This document shows positions 24,346 through 33,916 of a DNA stretch of 64,000 bases, piece by piece. Position 1 is the first letter of the stretch. Each line of letters begins with the position of its first letter. The notes under the pieces are model-generated. The model saw only the letters and a program-made list of their open reading frames with translations, had not been told where the DNA came from and made no database searches. A program made the translations under genes and the position numbers. Source of the stretch: an uncultured Thalassotalea sp. (lineage in GTDB: Bacteria > Pseudomonadota > Gammaproteobacteria > Enterobacterales > Alteromonadaceae); contig CANLNK010000005.1 in NCBI GenBank assembly GCA_947492575.1, forward strand, positions 225,876 through 289,875, written 5' to 3'.

Positions 24346-25128
24346 ATGGATATCACAATGCGATACTCAATTATTTTTGGCTTCATCGTTTTATTATCGT
24401 TTTTTACAGGAAGTATTCAGGCACATGACATGGTTGAATTGGTTAAGCAAATCAAACCGTCAGTAGTTGGCATTGGTGTGCATACTCCAATGGGAAGACC
24501 TAAAAATCAGTTAAGGGGCTCAGGTTTTGTTATTGGCAATGGCCAATATGTCGCTACAAACCAGCACGTTTTGCCTGAATTGCTCAACTCCGAAACTTTG
24601 CAAGAAATGGCAGTGTTCGTCGGCACTGGCAAATCGGCAAAACTACGCAAAGCTGAAGTGGTCGCTGAGTCAAAGTACTATGATTTAGCAATTCTAAAAA
24701 TTGAAGGTGCGCCTCTACCTGCTATGAAGCTTGCTAAAGACGATTTTTGGCCGGAGGGCAGTGAAGTGGGTTTTACCGGTTTTCCAATAGGAGCCATCTT
24801 AGGCCTTTACCCAGTAACACATAAAGCGATGATCGCGAGCATTACGCCAGTAGTTATTCCGGTTCAAGATACACGGGATATGACCATTACAATGCTGAAA
24901 CGTTTACGTGACCCATATATGGTTTACCAGCTTGATGGTACAGCTTATCCAGGTAATAGTGGTAGTGCTCTTTATGATGCAACTAATGGAGAAGTTATCG
25001 CCGTCATTAATAAAGTCTTTGTGCAGACAACGAAAGAAGCGGTCATTTCAAATCCTAGTGGGATCACTTACGCAATCCCGGTACGCCACCTAAAAAAATT
25101 GATGAGAGATAAAAATATACCTTTCTAA
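24346..25128 (+). CDS. Secreted trypsin-like serine protease
   Basis: 260-residue chymotrypsin-fold (S1-type) protease with a signal peptide (hydrophobic segment about 8-24, cleavage after IQA). The catalytic triad is visible: His in ATNQHVLPE (about 76), Asp in YYDLAILK (about 111) and Ser in YPGNSGSALY (about 206). There is no PDZ domain, so it differs from DegP/DegQ. The start could be ATG at 24346 or at 24358 (MRYSIIFG), the latter with a weak GGAT upstream. It is divergent from the patatin gene. It should act in the periplasm or outside the cell; the substrate is unknown. Confidence 0.85.
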   Translation: MDITMRYSIIFGFIVLLSFFTGSIQAHDMVELVKQIKPSVVGIGVHTPMGRPKNQLRGSGFVIGNGQYVATNQHVLPELLNSETLQEMAVFVGTGKSAKLRKAEVVAESKYYDLAILKIEGAPLPAMKLAKDDFWPEGSEVGFTGFPIGAILGLYPVTHKAMIASITPVVIPVQDTRDMTITMLKRLRDPYMVYQLDGTAYPGNSGSALYDATNGEVIAVINKVFVQTTKEAVISNPSGITYAIPVRHLKKLMRDKNIPF

Positions 25129-25174
25129 CCGAGAGCTTTAATCTGGCCTGTTTGACCAGAAGTCCGGGTTTGGG

Positions 25175-25942
25175 TTATTCAGCAGATGCTTTAAAAATCG
25201 GGCTTTGCGTGTCAAGTGGATAAAGTGCTGACAGCGGCACTAGGCTGACGCCAGCTTCATTGAGCTTTGGTATGAGCTTAGTTAATGCGCTAACTGTTTC
25301 AGGGTGTGGATGTGCAATCGCAATCGCAATTTGGTTCCGCTGGGCTTTCTCAACGAGTTGTGTAAATTGCTGTTCTATATATTCGTAATTTAAGTGGTTG
25401 TCTAAAAATACGTGGCGACTCATTACTGGCACACCTAACTCTTTTGCGACTTTCTTTCCTACAGTCTTAGGGCTTGTCACGCTATCGAGAAAGAATAGCT
25501 CTTTATCTTTAAGGAATTGCATTGTCCACGTCATTTGCTCTGATAATGTCGTGAAGTGACTCCCCATATGGTTATTAATACCTATGGCAAACGGTATTTC
25601 TTCGAGTGATGTCGAAAGCGAGCTCTTAATACCCATTTCATCCATGTCCGCAGTTAAAGCCCCAGGACCCAAACGCTTGCCGTGGGTTGACTCCATTGGA
25701 ATATGCAAAATTACATCGAGCGCTCGAGCTTGTGCCTGTTTGGCAATGCTCTGACCATAAGGCGTTTGTGGTAGTACTGAGTAAGTGATGTTACCAGGGA
25801 TAGAAAGTACTTGTTTGTCTGTTGCACGATAGCCTATGTCATCGATGACAATCGCGACCTTAGCCGCTTGCGTAGAAGAGATGAAGCAAAAGGCCGAAAT
25901 TAGGCAGAAAATGAAACAAAAATGAGAGAAAAATCGAGACAC
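25175..25942 (-). CDS. yibQ: Divergent polysaccharide deacetylase family protein YibQ
   Basis: 255-residue periplasmic protein with signal peptide (cleavage near STQAA) and the divergent polysaccharide deacetylase fold: AIVIDDIGYR (about residues 31-40), LHIPMES (about 88-94), GINNHMGSHFT (about 130) and AIAHPHPET (about 212). Together these carry the Asp and His residues expected for a metal site. Its function is unproven in the family. As in enterobacteria it is next to envC and gpmI, in the order gpmI-envC-yibQ on one strand. This supports a cell-wall-related role. Confidence 0.88.
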   Translation of the reverse strand: MSRFFSHFCFIFCLISAFCFISSTQAAKVAIVIDDIGYRATDKQVLSIPGNITYSVLPQTPYGQSIAKQAQARALDVILHIPMESTHGKRLGPGALTADMDEMGIKSSLSTSLEEIPFAIGINNHMGSHFTTLSEQMTWTMQFLKDKELFFLDSVTSPKTVGKKVAKELGVPVMSRHVFLDNHLNYEYIEQQFTQLVEKAQRNQIAIAIAHPHPETVSALTKLIPKLNEAGVSLVPLSALYPLDTQSPIFKASAE

Positions 25943-26009
25943 AAAAACGCTTTATATGAATATTGTTTTTTTATTTAGACTATCAGCTTTGAGTTTGAAA
26001 ATCGACGCT

Positions 26010-27125
26010 TTATTTGCACCATATTTTAGGATTTACTGCCTTGCCACCATGGCGGATTTCAAAGTACAAACCTGAGTTTTCCTGCCCACCACTTTGTCCC
26101 ACCAACGCGATTGGTTCACCTTGTTCTACGGTATCTCCAACATTCTTTAATAATGCTTGGTTATGTCCATAAAGACTCATATACCCTTTACCATGATCAA
26201 CAACAATCACAAGACCATAGCCGTTCAACCAATCAGCGAACAATACTTTCCCGGCATAGACACTGTTAACTTGCTGACCTACTGGCGCTGACATCAAAAC
26301 GCCTTTCCAGCGCAAATAACCTTGCTTTCTCGTACCAAAAGAGTGTTTGATGCGTCCTTTCACTGGCCATTTAAGTTTGCGCTTTAGCTTGCTAAGGCCA
26401 TTTAGGTTCGCGGTTAATGCATTTTGTCTCGCCAATCTCTCTAGCTCAGCCACTAACGCAGCTTCTTCTTGTTCTAACTTGGTAAGCTTTTGCTGGCTAG
26501 AAAGTAACTCGCTACGCAATGCTTTAAGCGTTTCTTTACGCTTTGCTTTGTTGTTTTGCAACGCGACTTTTTGCTTCTCTTGCTCAGCTTTTAGCGTTTC
26601 TAATTCAGCTGCCTTCGCTTCTTGCTCCAGTTCTACAGCCTTTAAGCGTGCAATAGTTTTTTGAAATTGCTCGATCTCTTTAATCCGAGCCTCATTCAGG
26701 TATTGATAATAAGTTACAGAGCGCTGAACAGTTGATGATTGCTCTTGATTGAGCAACATTTTCAGATAGTCGTGATTGCCAGCTGTGTATGCGGTGCGTA
26801 ATTGAAAGGCAAGTGCTTCTTCTTGTTGCTGCTTTTGTTTGGTGAGAGTGGTTTGTTCTTGCTGTAGCTCTGAAAGCTTGGTTTGCACCAGATTAAGCGC
26901 TTTTGTTGTTCGGTTTATTCCTTTGGCAACCTTGGCAATAGCGAAATCATCTTTCTTTAATTGCCTGTTGAGCGCTTGCCGTTTTTTACTTACTTGTACG
27001 ATTGCTGACTTTTGCTTGGCAATCTCATCTTTCACTTTGGAAAGATCCTTATCTGCCGCGTAAGCAACAGAAAAGGAAGTCAAACAAATCAACAGTGCTA
27101 ATGCACCTTGAAAAATAGCAGTCAT
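26010..27125 (-). CDS. envC: Murein hydrolase activator EnvC
   Basis: 371-residue periplasmic protein: signal peptide ending VAYA, a long coiled coil rich in Lys, Glu and Gln (about 25-240) that in EnvC is recruited by FtsEX at the septum, and a C-terminal LytM (M23-like) domain (about 255-370). The first metal-ligand motif is lost (GYLRWKGVLM instead of H-x-x-x-D), while HGKGYMSLYGHN is kept. A degenerate site is characteristic of EnvC, which activates amidases such as AmiA/AmiB rather than cutting murein itself. An AmiB-like amidase is encoded at 52381. It is between gpmI and yibQ. Confidence 0.93.
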   Translation of the reverse strand: MTAIFQGALALLICLTSFSVAYAADKDLSKVKDEIAKQKSAIVQVSKKRQALNRQLKKDDFAIAKVAKGINRTTKALNLVQTKLSELQQEQTTLTKQKQQQEEALAFQLRTAYTAGNHDYLKMLLNQEQSSTVQRSVTYYQYLNEARIKEIEQFQKTIARLKAVELEQEAKAAELETLKAEQEKQKVALQNNKAKRKETLKALRSELLSSQQKLTKLEQEEAALVAELERLARQNALTANLNGLSKLKRKLKWPVKGRIKHSFGTRKQGYLRWKGVLMSAPVGQQVNSVYAGKVLFADWLNGYGLVIVVDHGKGYMSLYGHNQALLKNVGDTVEQGEPIALVGQSGGQENSGLYFEIRHGGKAVNPKIWCK

Positions 27126-27247
27126 ACGGTTTGTTACTTTTATAATTAAACTGTTTTTGTTATCGAGTAACGTATAAGTAAAGCAAGCGCTTAGTTCTTA
27201 GTGTATCAGTTATTGATACACCGCCTTTTAGTACTTCAATTCTAGTA

Positions 27248-28789
27248 CTAGTTAAGCGTCATTAACGGTTTACCAGTCATTTCTTCAGGCTGTTCTAATC
27301 CCATTAGGTACAGTAATGTTGGTGAAATATCACTTAATGCGCCGCCGCCAACAGGTGTTGCGTTCCTACCTACATAAATCAGTGGGACAGGTTCACAAGT
27401 ATGTGCTGTATGTGCCTGACCTGACTCAGGGTTCAGCATTTGCTCAGCGTTGCCGTGGTCAGCGGTAATTAAACATTCTCCACCAACTTTATTAAGGGCT
27501 TCCACTACACGACCAATGGCGGTATCAACCGCTTCACATGCTTTAACCGCAGCATCAAATTTACCCGTATGACCTACCATATCACCATTTGGATAGTTAC
27601 AAACGATAAAGTCGTAATCTCCGCTTTCAATAGCGCCAACTAGCTTGTCTGTAAGTAGCACAGAGTTCATTTCTGGTTGTAAGTCATAAGTAGCAACAGA
27701 TGGCGAGGGAATTAAGATGCGCTGCTCACCTGGATATTCCTCTTCTTTGCCACCGCTAAAGAAGAAGGTAACGTGTGCGTATTTCTCAGTTTCAGAGATG
27801 CGCAATTGCGTTTTGTCTTGCTTCGCAAGCCACTCACCCATAACATTTGCTAGTGCTTCTGGTGGGAATGCACAGCTCGTTTTTATATCGGCAGCGTACT
27901 CTGTCAGCATGACGAAATCACTGAACGCGGGCATTTTTTGGCGTGAGAAGCCATCAAAGTCTTCATCGGTAAAACAGCGAGTGAATTGACGAGCACGATC
28001 GGCTCGGAAATTCATAAATATCATTGCATCGCCATCTGCTACTTCAATTGCTTCACCTTCTGGTGTAAGTATCGCGCTCGCATTAACAAACTCATCATTT
28101 TCATCACGTTCATATGCTGCAGCAAGTGCTTCTGTAGCTGATGAGTATTTATATTCAGCTTGTCCAGACACCATCAAATTGTATGCAGCTTCAACACGCT
28201 CCCAACGCTGATCTCTGTCCATTGCATAGTAACGACCAATGATTGAAGCAACTTGTCCGTTACCTAATTCTACAAATTTCGCTTCGGCTTTTGCTAGTGA
28301 GTCGTGTGCGCTGCGAGGTGGTGTGTCTCGCCCATCTAAAAACGCATGAAGATAAACTTTCTCAGCACCTCGTGCCTTTGCTAACTCCATCATCGCGAAA
28401 ATATGGTCTTCATGGCTATGTACTCCACCTGGAGACATCAAACCAAAGATGTGAACAGCTTTTTGCTTATCAACTGCGCTATCTACCGCTTGGCAAAGCG
28501 CTGTATTGTTTTTAAATTCGTCGTCTGCAATGGCCTTAGTAATGCGAGTGAAGTCTTGATAAACAATACGGCCAGCGCCCAAGTTAACGTGTCCAACTTC
28601 TGAGTTACCCATTTGGCCGTCTGGCAAACCTACTGCCATACCTGAAGTACCGATTAGCGTGTTCGGGTAGTCTGTTTTGAGTTTATCTAAGACGGGGGTA
28701 TTGGCGTGAAAAATAGCGTTTGACTCTTCACTTTCACGATAGCCCCAACCATCGAGTATGATCAGTACCATCGGCTTCTTGTTTGGCAT
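27248..28789 (-). CDS. gpmI: 2,3-bisphosphoglycerate-independent phosphoglycerate mutase
   Basis: 513-residue cofactor-independent mutase of glycolysis/gluconeogenesis (3-phosphoglycerate to 2-phosphoglycerate, manganese-dependent). Landmarks are [11 protein letters not shown] (about residues 9-19), the phosphoserine motif [14 protein letters not shown] (about 61-74), [11 protein letters not shown] (about 150) and the metal-binding [12 protein letters not shown] (about 440). The length is that of the family. It has its own upstream region shared with divergent yibN (173 bp). Confidence 0.97.
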   Translation of the reverse strand: MPNKKPMVLIILDGWGYRESEESNAIFHANTPVLDKLKTDYPNTLIGTSGMAVGLPDGQMGNSEVGHVNLGAGRIVYQDFTRITKAIADDEFKNNTALCQAVDSAVDKQKAVHIFGLMSPGGVHSHEDHIFAMMELAKARGAEKVYLHAFLDGRDTPPRSAHDSLAKAEAKFVELGNGQVASIIGRYYAMDRDQRWERVEAAYNLMVSGQAEYKYSSATEALAAAYERDENDEFVNASAILTPEGEAIEVADGDAMIFMNFRADRARQFTRCFTDEDFDGFSRQKMPAFSDFVMLTEYAADIKTSCAFPPEALANVMGEWLAKQDKTQLRISETEKYAHVTFFFSGGKEEEYPGEQRILIPSPSVATYDLQPEMNSVLLTDKLVGAIESGDYDFIVCNYPNGDMVGHTGKFDAAVKACEAVDTAIGRVVEALNKVGGECLITADHGNAEQMLNPESGQAHTAHTCEPVPLIYVGRNATPVGGGALSDISPTLLYLMGLEQPEEMTGKPLMTLN

Positions 28790-28962
28790 GCGTTATCCTG
28801 AGAATTTTTCTGACGTAAAACTTGCCAATATTTTACACAGTTGCTCGTGAATATCACTAATTGATAGCTGAAATTTGTTGAGTTATCGCTTGTTATTGGG
28901 TTTGACGATTTAAGTCTGTATACTGTGCCCGTTTGAAATTTGTTCGTGGATATTGAGAAGTT

Positions 28963-29391
28963 ATGGAACAGTTAATGGTTTTCGCGGGAAATCACCCGTT
29001 GCTAAGCACCGCTTGGGTTGGCTTAGTTGTGGCAATCATCGTTATTACTGTGATGATAAAAATGTCGCCAGTTAAGCAATTGTCACCGCAAGAGTTAACT
29101 TTTTTAGTTAACAAAGAAGATGGCGTTGTTGTTGATATTCGTCCAGAGAAAGACTTTAAATCAAGTCGTATCATTGACTCTGTACATTTGCCGTTAGAAA
29201 AAGCAAATAAAAATGACTTTGCAAGCCTTGAAAAATACAAAGACAAACCCATTATTGTGGTATGTGCCGCTGGGTTAACAGCGACAAAAGTCGCAAATCA
29301 GTTGTTAAAAGCTGGTTTTACTAAAGCTAACTTATTGAAAGGTGGCTTGAATGCTTGGGTTGGCGCTGGCTTACCTGTAACGAAAAAATAA
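28963..29391 (+). CDS. yibN: Membrane-anchored rhodanese-like protein YibN
   Basis: 142-residue protein with one N-terminal membrane segment (about residues 15-33) followed by a rhodanese domain. The active-site loop is VVCAAGLTATKVA (about 104-116), with the cysteine in place, so sulfurtransferase-type chemistry is possible. It is first in the yibN-grxC-secB-gpsA cluster, as in E. coli. Its precise role is not settled. Confidence 0.92.
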   Translation: MEQLMVFAGNHPLLSTAWVGLVVAIIVITVMIKMSPVKQLSPQELTFLVNKEDGVVVDIRPEKDFKSSRIIDSVHLPLEKANKNDFASLEKYKDKPIIVVCAAGLTATKVANQLLKAGFTKANLLKGGLNAWVGAGLPVTKK

Positions 29392-29400
29392 GAGGACATC

Positions 29401-29667
29401 GTGGCCGCAACAGTAGAAATTTACACTAAAGCGTTTTGCCCGTTTTGTAGTAGAGCCAAAGCCTTACTCGATCACAAAAACGTAAGTTATACCGAATTTA
29501 AAATTGATGAACAGCCAGCTTTACGCCCAGCAATGATTGAGCGTGCAAATGGCGGTTATACGGTTCCACAAATTTTTATTGATGATCATCACGTCGGTGG
29601 CTGCGACGACTTGTTTGCGTTAGAAGCATCAAATAAATTAGACGCGCTGTTATCGCCTTCAGCGTAA
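29401..29667 (+). CDS. grxC: Glutaredoxin 3
   Basis: 88-residue glutathione-dependent thiol reductase. The dithiol active site CPFC is at about residues 13-16, with TVPQIFIDD (about 54-62) and GGCDDL (about 66) forming the glutathione-binding surface. The start is GTG at 29401, nine bases after yibN. It maintains cytoplasmic thiols and can reduce ribonucleotide reductase. Confidence 0.95.
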   Translation: MAATVEIYTKAFCPFCSRAKALLDHKNVSYTEFKIDEQPALRPAMIERANGGYTVPQIFIDDHHVGGCDDLFALEASNKLDALLSPSA

Positions 29668-29730
29668 AAACAGCAACAAAATTTTAATACGCTGCTCTGG
29701 CAGTGAGCTATTTGAAAGGATATTTACCCC

Positions 29731-30213
29731 ATGGCTGATGAAAATCAAAACCAAGAAGCAAATGCACCTCAGTTTGCCATTCAACGTGTTTACACTAAAG
29801 ATGTGTCATTTGAGACGCCAAACTCTCCAGCGATTTTCCAAAAAGAATGGAAGCCTGAAATCAAGTTAGACATCGATACGCGTTCTAACAAGCTAGCTGA
29901 AGGTACATACGAAGTTGTATTAGCTGTAACAGTTACAGCGACTGTAGAAGAGCAAACAGCGTTCTTAGCAGAAGTTCAGCAAGCGGGTATTTTCACTATT
30001 GGTAACGTACCTGAAGCTCAGTTAGCACACATGATTGGTGCTTTCTGCCCGAACACACTATTCCCATATGCGCGTGAAACTGTTGCAAGCTTAGTAAACC
30101 GTGGTTCATTCCCGCAGTTCAACTTAGCGCCAGTGAACTTTGATGCATTATTCGCTTCATACGTTCAACAGCGTCAAGCACAAGAGGAAGCAGCGAGCTC
30201 TGAAGCTCACTAA
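29731..30213 (+). CDS. secB: Protein-export chaperone SecB
   Basis: 160-residue SecB, the tetrameric cytoplasmic chaperone that delivers unfolded precursors to SecA. The conserved core is visible: [19 protein letters not shown] (about residues 16-34), the beta-rich middle and [12 protein letters not shown] (about 109-120). The acidic C terminus is normal. An AAAGGA ribosome site precedes ATG at 29731. It lies between grxC and gpsA. Confidence 0.97.
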   Translation: MADENQNQEANAPQFAIQRVYTKDVSFETPNSPAIFQKEWKPEIKLDIDTRSNKLAEGTYEVVLAVTVTATVEEQTAFLAEVQQAGIFTIGNVPEAQLAHMIGAFCPNTLFPYARETVASLVNRGSFPQFNLAPVNFDALFASYVQQRQAQEEAASSEAH

Positions 30214-30220
30214 TCGCTTT

Positions 30221-31228
30221 ATGACAGCTAAATCTGCAACGATTACTGTATTAGGGGCAGGGTCTTATGGCTCTGCCCTTGCTATATGCTTCGCTCGAAA
30301 TGGTCATCGTACTGTCTTGTGGGGGCGCGATAAGGCTCAAATGGCTAAAATGGCAGAAACTCGTACTAACGAGAAATATTTGCCGGGGTGCCAGCTACCT
30401 GACAGTTTAATAATTGAAGACGATTTAGAAAAAGCGGTAAGTGCCAGCCACATTGTCTTGGTCGTAGTACCGAGTCACGTATTTGCCGATATGCTGATTG
30501 CGATTAAGCCTTTTCTGTGTCCAAAGACAAAACTGGCTTGGGCGACAAAGGGGCTAGATCCGACATCTGGTCGTTTACTTCAAGATGTTGCTCATGAAAT
30601 TTTGAGTGAAGACATCAGCTTAGGTGTATTGTCTGGACCAACATTTGCCAAAGAAATGGCCGCAGGTTTACCTACAGCGATTTCTTTATCGTCTACCGAT
30701 GACACCTTCGTTACTGAACTGTCTGAATTACTGCACTGTGAAAAACGTTTTCGCGTGTACAGCAATAACGACTTTATCGGTGTCCAGCTTGGTGGTGCGG
30801 TTAAGAATGTCATCGCTATCGGCGCTGGTATGGCTGATGGTATTGGTTTTGGCGCAAACGCCAGAACGGCACTTATTACTCGCGGGTTAGCAGAAATGAC
30901 TCGTCTTGGTAGTACGTTAGGTGCGGAACCTGCAACCTTTATGGGCATGGCGGGATTAGGCGATTTAGTACTGACTTGTACTGACAACCAGTCGCGAAAC
31001 CGTCGTTTTGGTTTAGCGCTTGGTCAAGGCAAAGACGTAGACACAGCAATGGCTGATATCGGTCAAGTTGTTGAAGGCTATCGAAATACCAAAGAAGTTT
31101 ATATGTTAGCGCAACGACAAGGTGTGGAAATGCCAATTGTTGAGCAAGTATACGAAGTGCTTTATCGCGGTAAACCTGCGCTGCAAGCAGCGTCAGATCT
31201 ACTTTCTCGCGAGAAAAAATTCGAGTAA
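30221..31228 (+). CDS. gpsA: NAD(P)H-dependent glycerol-3-phosphate dehydrogenase
   Basis: 335-residue enzyme reducing dihydroxyacetone phosphate to sn-glycerol-3-phosphate for phospholipid synthesis. The N-terminal nucleotide loop [12 protein letters not shown] is at about residues 9-20, GLDPTSGR at about 110 and the catalytic/substrate region [15 protein letters not shown] at about 188. ATG at 30221 is chosen; the frame extends 27 codons further up, but that part overlaps secB. It follows the secB stop by 7 bp. Confidence 0.96.
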   Translation: MTAKSATITVLGAGSYGSALAICFARNGHRTVLWGRDKAQMAKMAETRTNEKYLPGCQLPDSLIIEDDLEKAVSASHIVLVVVPSHVFADMLIAIKPFLCPKTKLAWATKGLDPTSGRLLQDVAHEILSEDISLGVLSGPTFAKEMAAGLPTAISLSSTDDTFVTELSELLHCEKRFRVYSNNDFIGVQLGGAVKNVIAIGAGMADGIGFGANARTALITRGLAEMTRLGSTLGAEPATFMGMAGLGDLVLTCTDNQSRNRRFGLALGQGKDVDTAMADIGQVVEGYRNTKEVYMLAQRQGVEMPIVEQVYEVLYRGKPALQAASDLLSREKKFE

Positions 31229-31257
31229 CGAATAGTGGGGTTTAGCGTTAATCAGCG

Positions 31258-31722
31258 CTAAACGCCGTTTTCAAAACCGAGTTGTCGCCAAGCTTCATAA
31301 ATAATAACAGCGGCAGAATTTGATAAATTCATACTGCGGCTGCCTTCCACCATCGGAATTCTAATTTTATCTTCATCGGGAATTTGCAACCGTACACTTT
31401 CCGGTAAACCGCTCGTCTCAGAGCCAAACATGACGTAATCGCCTTGCTTAAAGTTCACCTCGTGATGGTAACGTGTCGATTTAGTCGTTATTGCATATAA
31501 CCGCTGTGGTTTCTCTGCTTCGACAAATGCCTCAAAGCTAGCATGACGCTTCAAGTTAGCAAACTCGTGGTAGTCGAGTCCGGCACGCTTGAGGCGTTTA
31601 TCTTCAATTGAAAATCCTAGTGGCTCAATAAGGTGCAGTCGGAAACCGCTGTTAGCACAGAGGCGGATAATGTTACCAGTGTTTGGTGGAATTTCTGGTT
31701 GAAATAAAACAACGTCAAGCAT
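31258..31722 (-). CDS. trmL: tRNA (cytidine/uridine-34-2'-O)-methyltransferase TrmL
   Basis: 154-residue SPOUT-class methyltransferase that adds a 2'-O-methyl group at the wobble base of tRNA-Leu isoacceptors. Knot motifs are [18 protein letters not shown] (about residues 9-26), [10 protein letters not shown] (about 98) and [18 protein letters not shown] (about 120-137). It is convergent with gpsA. A perfect inverted repeat (31240-31263) overlaps its stop codon but lacks a T-run. Confidence 0.95.
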   Translation of the reverse strand: MLDVVLFQPEIPPNTGNIIRLCANSGFRLHLIEPLGFSIEDKRLKRAGLDYHEFANLKRHASFEAFVEAEKPQRLYAITTKSTRYHHEVNFKQGDYVMFGSETSGLPESVRLQIPDEDKIRIPMVEGSRSMNLSNSAAVIIYEAWRQLGFENGV

Positions 31723-31881
31723 AGATAATTTATTGGGTACAGATTGATAATTGATAGCACATTATAACGAATTTTTGCTTTAGTATTCATTAAGCTTGGC
31801 GCATTATTAGAATGTGTCGTAGTCAATCTACTTAGGGGATGTGCTATCAACCAAGATAAATTAGATACTTATCAACATTGG

Positions 31882-32742
31882 GTGAAGTTAGCGGCCAAGC
31901 TGTCTATCGCTGTCGCGGTGTTATTGGTGGTTATTAAGTTCTATGCTTGGCTAAACTCCGGTGCTGCAGTGATGCTGGCATCAGGCACTGATTCTTTCTT
32001 AGATTTACTCGTTTCTATTATCAACCTAATATTGGTTCGCTACGCACTAGCTCCTCCAGACAAAGAGCATAGATTTGGTCATGGTAAGGCGGAAAGCCTT
32101 GCTGGGTTGGTGCAAGCAGCATTTATTTCTGGCTCTGCAACTTTGTTGGTATTACATGGTGTCGAACGCGTGGTGAATCCGGTTGAAATTCAACACACAA
32201 CCTTAGCGATTGGTGTAACGCTCATAACCATTGCGCTAACCTTATCCTTAGTGGCTTTTCAACTATGGGTGGTGCGCAAAACAGAATCAATTATCGTTGC
32301 TGCCGACAGCTTACACTACCGCTCTGACTTATTATTAAATGCAGGGGTATTAATCAGTTTACTTCTCAATAATAGTGTTTGGCAGTATGCTGACGGCACA
32401 TTCACTATTCTAGTGGGCCTATACCTATTCTTTGGTGTAATTCAATTGGTTAAGGGGAGCTTAAAGCAGTTGATGGACCATGAGCTTTCTGCTGATGACA
32501 TAAGTACTATCAAGCAATACCTTACGGAAGCAGATAATATTTTGGGCTATCACCAACTCAAGACTCGCCAAGCAGGGGCGATGAAATTTGTTCAGCTACA
32601 TATCGAATTGGCAGATGACTTGCCGTTAGTTGAGGCCCATCGTATTGCCGATGATATCGAAAATTTAATTGCTGAAGCACTGGCACCATGTGAAGTTATT
32701 GTGCATATGGACCCATGCTCAGCAGTACCACAATCAAAGTAG
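31882..32742 (+). CDS. fieF: Cation diffusion facilitator (FieF-type iron/zinc exporter)
   Basis: 286-residue (from GTG 31882) proton-coupled divalent-metal exporter. It has six membrane segments, the first metal motif SGTDSFLD (about residues 37-44), HRFGHGKAE (about 66-74), a second metal motif AADSLHYRSD (about 142-151) and a C-terminal cytoplasmic domain with metal-binding histidines. The GTG leaves only four residues before TM1, fewer than in E. coli FieF. The frame remains open upstream and reads DKLDTYQHW just before it, but holds no ATG, GTG or TTG. An ATC at 31846 with AGGGGA six bases before it is a possible rare start. Confidence 0.9.
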   Translation: MKLAAKLSIAVAVLLVVIKFYAWLNSGAAVMLASGTDSFLDLLVSIINLILVRYALAPPDKEHRFGHGKAESLAGLVQAAFISGSATLLVLHGVERVVNPVEIQHTTLAIGVTLITIALTLSLVAFQLWVVRKTESIIVAADSLHYRSDLLLNAGVLISLLLNNSVWQYADGTFTILVGLYLFFGVIQLVKGSLKQLMDHELSADDISTIKQYLTEADNILGYHQLKTRQAGAMKFVQLHIELADDLPLVEAHRIADDIENLIAEALAPCEVIVHMDPCSAVPQSK

Positions 32743-32748
32743 CAGTGC

Positions 32749-33822
32749 TTACTTTTCGCTGTGCTGTTTAAACCAAGCTAGCGTTGCTTCAATACCTGGT
32801 ATGCGCATTTCATCAAGTTCAAAGAAAATCTCGTGGCGGGCATTTTCTATTATCAACGGTTTTCCAGAAGGGCATGAGGTTGGCGCTGCTTGATGCAACT
32901 GCGCACAAAAATCATCTTGTGCCTGATTATCAACGACTGTATCAGCACCAGCCTGCATTACTTGTGTCGGAACCTTTAATTTACTGATATCACTAAAAAT
33001 TGCTTTATTAACGGCTATTGCTTCGCTTAACCAATGATAGGTAACACCACCCAGCTGTAACGCTTTTTCGTTCGCGTAAAGGTCTGTGAAAATTTGGTAA
33101 CGCACCGACGATTGCATTAACGCATTATCGGCAAATGCTGTCGCCGAGTAATCACCTTGACCAAGGAAATACCAGGATTCTTTGCCGAGAAGGGCTGCTA
33201 GGTTATCACCACTTGCGATGATAAATTCTGCTAGCCAATTTGGAATGCCACCGCTATTAATCGCAATCATCGGCGATGCCAGCATAGCGGCTTTAATTGG
33301 CGTGACATAGCGTTGAAGATAACGAGCGCTAATTGCACCACCCATAGAGTGCGCTAGCAAAAATATTTCGTTGTTACATGCCGATTGAACAATGTTATCG
33401 ACAAAATAGTGGAGATCATCGCTGTAGTGGTCAAATAGTTCTACGTAGCCTTTATCAGGGTTAGACAGCATTTTACCAGATAGGCCTTGACCACGATGAT
33501 CGATAATAAACAAGTTAAAGCCCTGATTAACTAAATCAAAGCTGAGCTCTTTATATTTTAAGTAACCTTCAGTGCGGCCAGGGACTAGAACAATGCACTG
33601 CTTATTGGACTCTGATACAAACTCAGCGTACTGAATCTCGATGTTATCTACGCCAGTGAAACTGCTAAACCTACCTTGTTCCCAGAATGCTTTAATATCG
33701 GTTTCGTATCGTTCAATTAACCCTTCTTCTGTTGAAAAAGGAGGCGCAATTGGCGCGTTAGTTTGGGCATTTACCATAAGTGTCATAGAGAGCAAAAAGA
33801 GTCCGAGCAATCGAGTTTTCAT
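32749..33822 (-). CDS. pldB: Lysophospholipase L2-like alpha/beta hydrolase
   Basis: 357-residue hydrolase similar in layout to PldB. The oxyanion region is CIVLVPGRTEGYLKY, with IIDHRGQGLSG following, the nucleophile elbow is LLAHSMGGAIS (Ser in HSMGG), the acid is in QAGADTVVDN and the catalytic histidine is in ENARHEIFFE near the C terminus; GGVTYHWLSEAI is also PldB-like. I start at ATG 33822 because MKTRLLGLFLLSMTLMVNAQ is a good signal peptide; a frame 12 codons longer exists. E. coli PldB lacks a classical signal peptide, so location may differ here. Confidence 0.87.
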   Translation of the reverse strand: MKTRLLGLFLLSMTLMVNAQTNAPIAPPFSTEEGLIERYETDIKAFWEQGRFSSFTGVDNIEIQYAEFVSESNKQCIVLVPGRTEGYLKYKELSFDLVNQGFNLFIIDHRGQGLSGKMLSNPDKGYVELFDHYSDDLHYFVDNIVQSACNNEIFLLAHSMGGAISARYLQRYVTPIKAAMLASPMIAINSGGIPNWLAEFIIASGDNLAALLGKESWYFLGQGDYSATAFADNALMQSSVRYQIFTDLYANEKALQLGGVTYHWLSEAIAVNKAIFSDISKLKVPTQVMQAGADTVVDNQAQDDFCAQLHQAAPTSCPSGKPLIIENARHEIFFELDEMRIPGIEATLAWFKQHSEK

Positions 33823-33916
33823 TGTTATTATCTTATAAGGTTGAAAGTAAGTGAACAAATGTCTATTTATTCAACATTATCCTTATCTTACGACAAAAAG
33901 ATGAAAACACCAGTTA

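Noticed and set aside
31240..31263. Inverted repeat GTTTAGCG / CGCTAAAC between gpsA and trmL
   Set aside because: A perfect stem but without a T-run on either strand and overlapping the trmL stop codon, so not called a terminator.
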